The notes below the pieces were generated by a model, which was not told the DNA's origin, did no database searches, and saw only the letters and a program-made list of their open reading frames with translations. Shown here piece by piece: positions 19,001 through 25,458 of a stretch of 28,946 nt of DNA. Both the position numbers and the translations under genes were made by a program. The first letter of the stretch is position 1. The number at the start of each line of letters is the position of its first letter. The DNA lies in IMG/VR virus record IMGVR_UViG_3300025120_000370, positions 1 through 28,946 of that record, one strand, 5' to 3'. Source of the stretch: a virus.

Positions 19001-19838
19001 AACTGGTTCAGCTTTTAGAGATCGTGATGGTCAATTAATCCCAGGAGATTGGGCTTACGGAGGAGCACCTGTTGTTCCTATACAAGCTGTGGATGCTGCT
19101 ACTGTTACAAAAAGTGTTACTGGAAAATCTTGGCAATCTTTAATGAAAGCATCTCAAGGATACCCTTTCATACATACAATCTATGATGCATTTAAAGTGG
19201 ATGCTAACGGATATGATGTTGTTCTCAGAGAAGTTAATACTAACTGGATGAAGATTAATAATGATTGGAATTATTTAGAAGAAGCTTTAAAATCTTTAGA
19301 GAAATCTGAAGCTGAGTTTAAAGAGATGACCAAAGACATGAAAGATTCTGATGTTCTTAGCCCAAGTCAAAGTGCTTATATGAATTGGATGTTAACTTTA
19401 CAAGATCCTGTAGCTAATGATGAAGCTAATCTGTCAGATGAAGAAATAAAAGCATTGGAAAAATTAAGTAAAGATGAAGATCCAGAAAAAGTTCTTTCTA
19501 ATTTTAGAAATCGAATGATTAAATTTAATCCTAGTTTAAAATCAGACAGTGCAACTAAGTCTTATCCAATAATAGATATTGAAAAAACTTTAATTGAACG
19601 TATGCGTAGAGTTGGTTATGATGTTTTTAATCCACCAAGTCAACCTACTTTTAGACAATTAAAAGAATTTAAATCAATAGTTCAAACTAATTCGGCTATT
19701 AAAGAAAGACTTAAAAGAGCAATATATAAAACTAATAAGAAGAAAAGTGAATTGAATAAGTTAATGCGACAAGAATCAGAACTTATGTATACTGATCCTC
19801 AAGGATATACTTACCCTCTTCAATACTACACACACTAA
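16062..19838 (+). CDS. Putative virion-packaged single-subunit RNA polymerase (ejected)
   Basis: A 1258-aa protein, the last gene of the ejection block, two bases after its neighbour and with GAGGAG upstream. Residues about 510-1100 carry the motifs of T7-superfamily RNA polymerases. QGFQGRLTP (530-538) corresponds to T7 DWRGRVY. MDGKTNGPATQG (706-717) is motif A, with Asp707 equal to T7 Asp537. KIVIMTYGYGKE (792-803) is motif B, with Lys792, Thr797, Tyr800 and Gly801 equal to T7 Lys631, Thr636, Tyr639 and Gly640. ELPNGM lies near 900 (T7 TPDGF), and PIQAVDAATV (1006-1015) matches T7 NFVHSQDGSHL. IYDAFKVD (1040-1047) is motif C, with Asp1042 equal to Asp812. Known relatives packaged in virions are the N4 vRNAP and crAss-like polymerases, which are far larger. 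Gene position implies injection with the DNA. The first 500 residues are unrecognised and may hold virion-binding and promoter-reading parts. Confidence 0.8.
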   Translation: MALEYARNLSAVENKDNKLDVGLIETATSGKGLLAEASEIIPGSAATVGGPQRSFKTISQDRIIEIQDKDLTDEEIEQRNQEAGRVSSIREAQSGLSPDLNYDYQENITKPNFKNLDTDGGILSRATQFANATTQGNFGLNLAIDNNLSGIAPESRASIKNFKGPDLTTGFRSVFDGQKANVLQAISAADGVVMSEGTGSGKINISVPNPVYSQVMSAATEHVLMNSFAGTNAEVDPYKEFIESKKSLLPTNKKAQSMQLKEVSDETNNAQLGQLIHLTYLRLLRDRLLNENGDRIRSDPKYQQLSLDSPNPLTLEESEVLGKAAKEIWTDNNRDLVDKIKVKTGVGPKTQNKYILTPRGENVLSQGQKARSLLFPSTIVKPLRSPNGFSNTDMGKNKLKKIQGKSIGQRAGSEIDQAIENLESVGSRVNSRRAKIALSTLLPILASNVDSPRSWVDEMYNIGNQKLDMFNASKKLEEIKMASGEIDTLPLDKRYKPLEELEGLRNKLAQELRALAEVREGVFYSTYAIQGFQGRLTPQQTYVNSTTSKLVRFVTSAVLPAFVKRGNRQDLNLRQMYAKALLTNTEGKNIGDPLLPDARESLLTKDTGTLYSRGKRLRQALEMTDAEYETISQAMVDKIPINSSNFPKFGGLNLDPVADEDLISIINKQGEDGAAFIDASIDFANYIDHFNSDTTKPFESYLNAYMDGKTNGPATQGMQMGDERVAYKTGVLRKSENKTQLLDNGDLRNELMDHAKRNILQNPFTISEDNPEWLNAIETVASELYNDKDLAKIVIMTYGYGKELGGSFAATFRELVELKRATAERESKEFRGESSDEFTLLRAIRVLDANDMKQSLTLMRKKYEESLEDLMSELGIESRSLMRAVAGATAVMDVSFQFELPNGMTSFIGKSVSDGYDNKYQYSIQRGQQYDLGLEEKLQKAIENNNQSQIDDYQRRIANEKNRVLGKRDTTMVYAWKNRETGSAFRDRDGQLIPGDWAYGGAPVVPIQAVDAATVTKSVTGKSWQSLMKASQGYPFIHTIYDAFKVDANGYDVVLREVNTNWMKINNDWNYLEEALKSLEKSEAEFKEMTKDMKDSDVLSPSQSAYMNWMLTLQDPVANDEANLSDEEIKALEKLSKDEDPEKVLSNFRNRMIKFNPSLKSDSATKSYPIIDIEKTLIERMRRVGYDVFNPPSQPTFRQLKEFKSIVQTNSAIKERLKRAIYKTNKKKSELNKLMRQESELMYTDPQGYTYPLQYYTH

Positions 19839-19843
19839 AAAAT

Positions 19844-19880
19844 AACCCCCAAGAGAACCACTATGGTTTCCTTGGGGGTT
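19844..19880. terminator. Bidirectional rho-independent terminator between convergent arms
   Basis: A long near-perfect hairpin: a 10-bp outer stem AACCCCCAAG / CTTGGGGGTT, one A-C mismatch, then an inner stem (GAACC / GGTTT with one G-U) and a small ACTAT loop. On the plus strand it is followed by TTTTTAATTTTT. On the minus strand the complement of AAAAAATAA gives a T-rich tail. It lies in the 50-bp gap between the stops of the two convergent operons and would stop transcription from both sides. Confidence 0.93.
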
Positions 19881-19888
19881 TTTAATTT

Positions 19889-20170
19889 TTATTTAAGCAT
19901 ACCTCTTTTAGCAAGAAGTGTTTTGTATTCTTTTATTTGATCTTGTTTACGTGCCTTAGCTTGTTTCTCATCTATTACATTATTAGCAAGATCTTCGGCA
20001 ATACCTATGTCTATTATCCTAGGCATAAGTTCTGGAGTATAAGCCAGACTTTCATCTAAGGTTGTGTTAGTTAATGAGTTAGTGTTCCAATCATTGATAA
20101 ACTCATCATCATCAACTTGCACACCTCTTAATGCTAAGTGGTTATACGATTTACGCGAAGAAGTAATCAC
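19889..20170 (-). CDS. Hypothetical protein at the end of the early arm
   Basis: A small charged, soluble protein of about 93 residues with no recognised family. It overlaps the 3' end of the RNA polymerase gene. The open frame reaches back to a TTG at 20179, but the ribosome site (AAAGGAG, complement of 20181-20187) ends only one base before that codon. The in-frame GTG at 20168-20170 is about ten bases from GGAG and is the better start, giving a 20-bp overlap with the polymerase gene. The C-terminal third is a Lys/Gln-rich helix (EKQAKARKQDQIKEYKTLL). No cysteines or membrane segments. As the last gene before the terminator it is co-transcribed with the polymerase. The function is unknown. 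Confidence 0.7.
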   Translation of the reverse strand: MITSSRKSYNHLALRGVQVDDDEFINDWNTNSLTNTTLDESLAYTPELMPRIIDIGIAEDLANNVIDEKQAKARKQDQIKEYKTLLAKRGMLK

Positions 20171-22445
20171 TGTTTTCAATCTCCTTTATATCTAAGTTGC
20201 CAAGTGTGGGTTGTTCCACATCATCTTCAGCATCTGTTATGAAGTTACGTATAACTTCAAAATAATTATCACAGTCATACATACGTATGAACACTTGTTT
20301 AGTTAAGCTTAGTAGTTTATCTACATCACTTGCATGGGTACTGAAGCTATCATGTACGGCTGCAAAGCAACCATCCCAACTAGACACTACGAGAGCCATA
20401 TGACTAGCATCCATAGAATGAATGTAGTTAGGTGACATTCCACACACAAACCCTCTACGATCAGGCATACGTGTAGGTACTAGGGCTACGTGGGTTACTT
20501 GACCTGTCTTATTACCATAGCCTTTGATACGTCCTCTAGCTTTCCTGTCTTGCATTATCCATTTCTCATAGACAACATTGAAACCTGAAGGAGTACCCCA
20601 TACTATTTTATCCACACCCTTACCATGTTTAAGGTTTGTTGTGAATTCTTTTAGTTTAATAACAGTATCATTGAGTTCTATAAGATCATCATCAGTCTTG
20701 AAGTTCTTCTTCATTAACTCATCACGTTTTTGTGACAACTCTCTGTACTCTCCATTAGCTTCGTAACCATCTAGGTCTACTTTAACATGGGTTCCTAGTT
20801 GGTACATAGCTAAGTCTTGCAAGTAACGCATAGTAGATAGGGGGCCAGGACATACCTTATCGATAGCTTTTATGAGAAGCTTTGATAGTTTAGTACAATC
20901 GTCCTGTGTTATCCCATACTCTGTGTGGTAGTCTTCAGACTTACAATCAAAGAACATATTCTCAGCGATCTTCTTAGAACCTGCTGAGTATGCCCTAGTC
21001 ATTGAGCCACGTTTAGATATGCCTTTGCGTATACTTTTCATAGGCATACTTGCTAAGATAGATTTTAATCTGTCATCTTTACAGATGTTAATCATCTCTT
21101 TAGCAGTTTGAACATAGAAATCTTTCTGTATTTCTCCAGGAATTAGACCTACTAGATCTCCTGTTTGTTCATCTTTTGAGATAGCACCTAAGTGTTGCCA
21201 TCCATTGTTACTACCATCAATAGGTATAGGCAGTGAAGTCATGTGTATCCTGTTGTCTTTGAATGCACAGTCAAACTCATACCATTCAACACAAGCAGCA
21301 AGGAAAGATACTTTCTTCTCTGCATCGTTAGAGAACTGTAAGTTCATACCTGCATCAACTATCTCTTCCATGTACTGATTAGTCCACTCAATGCGATCTT
21401 CTAGTGTCATTTTGTCAACAGATATATTATCTAATCCCTCACTTTCAAGGTGAGTTCTATAGTCTGCTGTACACCAATCAGGTATCTCATCAAGTCCATA
21501 AGACATATTAAATACGGATGCAGTGTGTATTGCTAACCACTGTAGTCCACCTTCAGTCATTGGCTTTGAATGATAAAACTTAAACAATCCCCTAGCTAGA
21601 TCAGACCCTTGGAAGTTCATAAAACTTTCACAGTAATACAATCTACTTCTGTAGTCTGCATCTATATACTGATAGAACTTCTCTAGCTCTGATAACTTAC
21701 GTGCTTTCTCTGATATAAAAGCCCACTCTACCATCTTACTTCTACGTTTAAGTTCTTTGGCATCGTTATCTAGTACAGGTTCTTGAGATACAAACAGATC
21801 TTTGTTAGCTACCATAGCCTCAAATACAGGAGTATTAATTTTCCATTCTGTTTGTTGCAATTTATTTATTGCTTGTACCCAAGGGGCATAGGGATCTAAG
21901 TAGTCTCCTTCTAAGCTACCTTTAATTACTGGTCTGTTTACACCATTAATATTTTGAAACATCTTATTGATATCTTTAGGTTTCTTTGTTGTAGTTGCAG
22001 CTAATGGAAAGCTATCTCCCCTATCTGGAATGACACCAAGTTCATACCAACGAGGAGAAGCTGACACAACATGACAACTGTTTCTTGTTTTAGCATACGA
22101 TAAGTCTATGAACTTTAAATTATATAAAGCTTCTATGAACAAATCACCTATAGATACCTGAGAGCCCCAAGGTAGGGGCTCCCTATCTAACTCTTTACCA
22201 ACACTTTGACCTATCTTGGTAGACGCATTGGTCAATGTTGTAGTCCCTGCTGGACTAGAACTAGTGTCTTTTGTAAATTGCATCTGTAGTATTGAGATGC
22301 TTTTAAGAACGTACTCTTCCATACGTTCACTATAGTTAACTGATAGCCTCAGTAAGAGCCCTGCAAGATGGGGTCTTCTACGTGCTGGACTAACAGCATC
22401 TACCCTAGTTACAAGGTAGTCAACTATCTCTTGGAGTGCTGACAT
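20151..22445 (-). CDS. T7-type single-subunit DNA-directed RNA polymerase
   Basis: Phage RNA polymerase expected to transcribe middle and late genes. Motifs visible in the 764 residues: IDADYRSRLY (261-270, the DxxGR motif with Ser267 in place of Gly), motif A IDGSNNGWQH (Asp410), motif B SKRGSMTRAYS (Lys478, Tyr486; Ser487 in place of the usual Gly), GTPSGF (617-622, the TPDGF equivalent), NYIHSMDASH (673-682), and motif C AAVHDSF (Asp699). The C-terminus ends DYFFA, the conserved foot of this family (T7 ends DFAFA). It is about 120 residues shorter than T7 RNA polymerase (883 aa), mainly in the N-terminal domain, so promoter recognition may differ. ATG start with AGGAG five bases upstream. 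It lies near the promoter-distal end of the early arm and starts eight bases after the helicase gene. Confidence 0.96.
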   Translation of the reverse strand: MSALQEIVDYLVTRVDAVSPARRRPHLAGLLLRLSVNYSERMEEYVLKSISILQMQFTKDTSSSPAGTTTLTNASTKIGQSVGKELDREPLPWGSQVSIGDLFIEALYNLKFIDLSYAKTRNSCHVVSASPRWYELGVIPDRGDSFPLAATTTKKPKDINKMFQNINGVNRPVIKGSLEGDYLDPYAPWVQAINKLQQTEWKINTPVFEAMVANKDLFVSQEPVLDNDAKELKRRSKMVEWAFISEKARKLSELEKFYQYIDADYRSRLYYCESFMNFQGSDLARGLFKFYHSKPMTEGGLQWLAIHTASVFNMSYGLDEIPDWCTADYRTHLESEGLDNISVDKMTLEDRIEWTNQYMEEIVDAGMNLQFSNDAEKKVSFLAACVEWYEFDCAFKDNRIHMTSLPIPIDGSNNGWQHLGAISKDEQTGDLVGLIPGEIQKDFYVQTAKEMINICKDDRLKSILASMPMKSIRKGISKRGSMTRAYSAGSKKIAENMFFDCKSEDYHTEYGITQDDCTKLSKLLIKAIDKVCPGPLSTMRYLQDLAMYQLGTHVKVDLDGYEANGEYRELSQKRDELMKKNFKTDDDLIELNDTVIKLKEFTTNLKHGKGVDKIVWGTPSGFNVVYEKWIMQDRKARGRIKGYGNKTGQVTHVALVPTRMPDRRGFVCGMSPNYIHSMDASHMALVVSSWDGCFAAVHDSFSTHASDVDKLLSLTKQVFIRMYDCDNYFEVIRNFITDAEDDVEQPTLGNLDIKEIENSDYFFA
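20181..20187 (-). promoter_or_regulatory. Ribosome binding site deciding the start of the last early gene
   Basis: AAAGGAG on the minus strand inside the 3' end of the RNA polymerase gene. It is too close to the TTG at 20177-20179 (one base) but about ten bases from the in-frame GTG at 20168-20170, which is therefore favoured. Confidence 0.6.
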
Positions 22446-22453
22446 ATATTCTC

Positions 22454-24082
22454 CTATGTGGTTATATAATCAAATCCTTCTTGTATTTCAACAAGTCTTG
22501 TAGTGTTAGGGTCATATGATGCAGACCCAGCATCCCCAGTTTTACCTGTGAACCTAGACTTAAGTACTCTAAATGTAACTGTGTTACGTTCATAGTCATC
22601 TTCTGCTACTAGGTTCCTAGAGAATGCAATGATATCAAATGAGATCTGTTTGATAGAACCAGACCCTTTAATGTCATCTATGGATGCAATGTTACCATCC
22701 TCAAAGGCTCTACCACCCTGTGCCTTACGCAAGTGTGAGATCAAACCTAGCCATATGTTATGTCGTTTGACTATCTTAAGTAAGTCTGACATGAACTTGT
22801 CAATAGCTTCATTACCTGTCAGTCCATCATTACCTTCTGACACAGCAATAGTGATGTGGTCTAGTACAAGATACTTACAACCCATAAGAGCCATGTATTC
22901 TATCTTATCTACTAGGCTATCATCACCTACAGAACCTTGATGATCTAAGAGGACGAGTCTTTCATCTCCAAATACTTTATCAAAACCCTGTCTAAGCTCG
23001 TTTTCTGATGGCTGTGAATCCTCATTAAGAGGTTTCTTGATTGCCATACCGATAAACTTCTCTGCCGTGTCTCCAACGCTCTCCTCCAAACTGATAAGCC
23101 CAATCCTATCATCGGTCTTTGATAAGAGATCCAAGATAATCTCTTTGATAACAGTAGATTTACCACTACCAGTTCCAGAAGTGAATAGAGTAATCTCACC
23201 ATGTCTAATCCCCTTTAGCTTTGCGTTCAAACCACTGAGGCATTTAGGGTATGGAACACATTCTACATTTTGACGTTGCATAAATTGATCCCAGATAGGT
23301 TGACCAGTAACGATACCTGATGGGTTCCAACTCTGTGCATTCCATATGCATTCTATCAGTGTCTTCCAACCATGCTTTGTTAGTGTATCATTAGCGTCAT
23401 TCTCTGGGAGCTTTGCGACCTTTGCTTTTCCTGGTTTGATCATCTTACCTAGGAAGTTTGTCATCTTCTGACCAGCCTCATCTTGATCCATCATAATTAT
23501 AACAGTCTTGAATGAGTTTATCCAATCCCTTTGAGCCAAAGCACAAGAGGTAGAAGAAGAAGAAGGCACACCGACAACAGAATAACTACGTCCGTATTTC
23601 TCTCTGTACGCTTGGGCAACTGACATGGTGTCGATTGCACCCTCACAGATGACCAACGTAAATCCTGAAGTTGCTTGTCTTTGTCCAAATAATTCGACAT
23701 TCTTAAAGTCTCCATAAGTTCTAAAGGTCTTTGGTAACTTACGTTCTTGGTAGGCTGCAATGTTACCATCAACTGTCCAAGGATAGTAGTGTGCTTCTGG
23801 TTTCCCATTCACATCTACAGACATTTTAACATCGAAGTAGTCTACAACTTCTTGTGATATTCCACGAGAAGTCAGAGGATAACTTCGATACTCTTTTATA
23901 TCTTCAAGTAGAGGATCAAACATATTATCCACTACATTATCATCGTCTATTAGATCATTCATTGTGTTACTACTTTCTTTAAATACTGTTTTCCCACATG
24001 AGAAACAGTGTGTTCTTGGATTATCATCATTGTATATATGGTTTGCATCAGAGCTACCACAACTTTCACAATTTGTCTTCAC
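22454..24082 (-). CDS. T7 gp4-like primase-helicase
   Basis: Bifunctional replication enzyme that unwinds the fork as a hexamer and makes RNA primers. An N-terminal zinc ribbon has Cys5, Cys8, Cys26 and Cys29. The TOPRIM primase core has VICEGAID (Glu147) and MMDQDEAG (Asp199, Asp201). The RecA-like helicase has Walker A SGTGSGKST (302-310), a catalytic ISLEES segment (330-335), Walker B KYLVLDH (403-409) and a probable arginine finger region near SRFTGKTG (509-516). At 542 aa the length is close to T7 gp4 (566). The start is GTG at 24080-24082 with AAAGGG upstream. It lies between the resolvase and RNA polymerase genes in the replication operon. Confidence 0.96.
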   Translation of the reverse strand: MKTNCESCGSSDANHIYNDDNPRTHCFSCGKTVFKESSNTMNDLIDDDNVVDNMFDPLLEDIKEYRSYPLTSRGISQEVVDYFDVKMSVDVNGKPEAHYYPWTVDGNIAAYQERKLPKTFRTYGDFKNVELFGQRQATSGFTLVICEGAIDTMSVAQAYREKYGRSYSVVGVPSSSSTSCALAQRDWINSFKTVIIMMDQDEAGQKMTNFLGKMIKPGKAKVAKLPENDANDTLTKHGWKTLIECIWNAQSWNPSGIVTGQPIWDQFMQRQNVECVPYPKCLSGLNAKLKGIRHGEITLFTSGTGSGKSTVIKEIILDLLSKTDDRIGLISLEESVGDTAEKFIGMAIKKPLNEDSQPSENELRQGFDKVFGDERLVLLDHQGSVGDDSLVDKIEYMALMGCKYLVLDHITIAVSEGNDGLTGNEAIDKFMSDLLKIVKRHNIWLGLISHLRKAQGGRAFEDGNIASIDDIKGSGSIKQISFDIIAFSRNLVAEDDYERNTVTFRVLKSRFTGKTGDAGSASYDPNTTRLVEIQEGFDYITT

Positions 24083-24118
24083 CAGAAATCCCTTTCTTCT
24101 TTTATATCTCTATTGTTG

Positions 24119-24511
24119 TTACGTTTCTTTCGAGTCTTCGAGTGCTTTGAATCCCACTTCAAGTTCTTTTGTTTCTGCAATTCTAACCCAGAGGTACTCT
24201 CCTCCTCGCTTGACTCGATCTCTTTGTAAGATGATACCTTGGACAGTTTTGTCATTGAACTCCTCAAATATACTTTGGTATGTATCTAGTAATGGTTTAA
24301 TTATATTGTCTAAATCAGATGCTCTGTTAGATAACCCAGCATAGACTATAAATAGAACTGGCTTGTCTTGAAAGGGCCACTCAGCCCCCATAAGAATCAA
24401 TGCCATCTCTTCTTGAAACTGTTTATAATCAGCTGTCTTGAAGGTTGTTCTGTTCTTCCGAACAAACATCCTGTTTGCTGATATTGGTTTCATTTGAAAC
24501 AGAGTTTCCAT
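24119..24511 (-). CDS. RusA-type Holliday junction resolvase
   Basis: A 130-aa protein that would cut branched DNA formed during replication and recombination, clearing it before packaging. It plays the part that endonuclease I (gp3) plays in T7. The family pattern is clear: N-terminal PISANRMFVRKN (9-20), then the acidic cluster ASDLDNIIKPLLDTY with Asp66 and Asp68 plus Lys72, and a later NDKTV with Asp87. These match the catalytic Asp70/Asp72/Asp91 of E. coli RusA. ATG start with GGAG seven bases upstream. Its first 83 bases overlap the tail of the HNH gene in another frame. Confidence 0.88.
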   Translation of the reverse strand: METLFQMKPISANRMFVRKNRTTFKTADYKQFQEEMALILMGAEWPFQDKPVLFIVYAGLSNRASDLDNIIKPLLDTYQSIFEEFNDKTVQGIILQRDRVKRGGEYLWVRIAETKELEVGFKALEDSKET

Positions 24512-24782
24512 CTCTTCTCTCCGCTGTTCTGATAGCGTGACAGTTATGGCATACCACTTCTGTCTTAACTATCTCTTCTAGGATTGCACCTATATCCCTG
24601 TCCCATGATATCATACGAGCAACATTATGAAGTTTCTCATATTCAGGTAGGTGATCAAAGGCTAAAGCATCTGGATGTTTGTTGTATCCACAATCAGTAC
24701 ACCCTATATCAGTCTTTAGTATTCCTATAAACTGACGCTTGTTCTTTCGACTTATGCTCTTCAATTTGTTTCTTAATGTCAT
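24429..24782 (-). CDS. HNH endonuclease wedged between exonuclease and resolvase genes
   Basis: A 117-aa protein with a zinc-binding HNH domain: CTDC (28-31), AFDHLPEYEKLHN with Asp43 and His44, and VVCHNCHAIRTAERR (77-90) with Cys78, Cys81 and His82. This is the small phage HNH type that typically also contains KRQFI before the first CxxC. It is either a free-standing homing endonuclease or a nuclease that helps degrade DNA. Both ends overlap neighbours in other frames: residues 1-25 overlie the end of the exonuclease gene (74 bp), and residues 91-117, outside the HNH core, overlie the start of rusA (83 bp). The ATG has only a weak ribosome site (GGGAAG), so a start slightly downstream (TTG codon 7) is possible. 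Confidence 0.82.
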   Translation of the reverse strand: MTLRNKLKSISRKNKRQFIGILKTDIGCTDCGYNKHPDALAFDHLPEYEKLHNVARMISWDRDIGAILEEIVKTEVVCHNCHAIRTAERRDGNSVSNETNISKQDVCSEEQNNLQDS

Positions 24783-25458
24783 CTAATTCTTCCCAAGAAG
24801 TTATCATTGTTAGTAGACGCTTGGCAACGTCAGGATCTCCAGCTTTGTTTGCTCGCCAAGCAGCTCGCACCCTATTCCACCTGCGTTGCATAGGTACTCC
24901 AGATAGAAGCTTCTCTGCTTTCTTAGGGCCAATTCCTTTGATTCCAGGAATGTTATCAGACCTATCACCAGTGAGACATTGAAGCATAAGCTTAAGATTA
25001 GCAGTGTCTTCAGAAATCTCTGTGATTTCTTTCTTGACAAAGTTGTAGTGGGTGCCTTTGATTTGGAGGAGATCCTTGTCAATTCCAGCCACTGTATACT
25101 CCTGATTAGCAGTTCTGCACTCATTAGCCCAAATACTAACAAGATCATCAGCTTCCATATCGTCAGCCATGACAGCACTGTGCTTATCAACCATGTAATT
25201 ATGTCCATAGTTCAAAGCCTCCTTTACATCCTTATCTAGTTCTTTTCTAGTGGATTTATAATCAGGATATATTTCTTTCCTGAAATTACCACGACCTTTA
25301 ACAGCTACAAGAAAGCTATCAGAACCACAGTTCTGTTGTATCTCTCTCATAGTGTTGTCGATACCTACTCTAATATCTTTTTGCTTCTTAGTGACACAAG
25401 CCATTCGGAAGTAAATAGAGTCGGCATCCACAAGTATTACTGCATTATCAGTGAACAT
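24709..25458 (-). CDS. 5'-3' exonuclease (FEN family, T7 gp6-like)
   Basis: Removes RNA primers and resects host or phage DNA from 5' ends. The metal-binding acidic residues of flap nucleases are visible in order: VDADS (Asp11, Asp13), YPDYKSTR (64-71, helical arch), EADD (Glu102, Asp104, Asp105), GIDKD (Asp127, Asp129) and TGDRSDN (Asp165, Asp168). A helix-3-turn-helix IPGIKGIGPKKAEKLL (170-185) follows and binds the DNA downstream. Length 249 aa, shorter than T7 gp6 (about 300). Its start overlaps the DNA polymerase stop by 11 bp, with AGGAG twelve bases upstream, so translation is probably coupled. Confidence 0.93.
   Translation of the reverse strand: MFTDNAVILVDADSIYFRMACVTKKQKDIRVGIDNTMREIQQNCGSDSFLVAVKGRGNFRKEIYPDYKSTRKELDKDVKEALNYGHNYMVDKHSAVMADDMEADDLVSIWANECRTANQEYTVAGIDKDLLQIKGTHYNFVKKEITEISEDTANLKLMLQCLTGDRSDNIPGIKGIGPKKAEKLLSGVPMQRRWNRVRAAWRANKAGDPDVAKRLLTMITSWEELDDIKKQIEEHKSKEQASVYRNTKD

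Noticed and set aside
16062-19838. Reading the 1258-aa protein as a decayed copy of the T7-type polymerase gene
   Set aside because: The frame is intact, all catalytic residues are kept, similarity to the 764-aa polymerase is limited to core motifs, and it has its own strong ribosome site in the virion operon.
23964-24344. Open frame of 126 codons on the plus strand
   Set aside because: Antisense to the primase-helicase start and the resolvase gene. No ribosome site and no recognisable domain.
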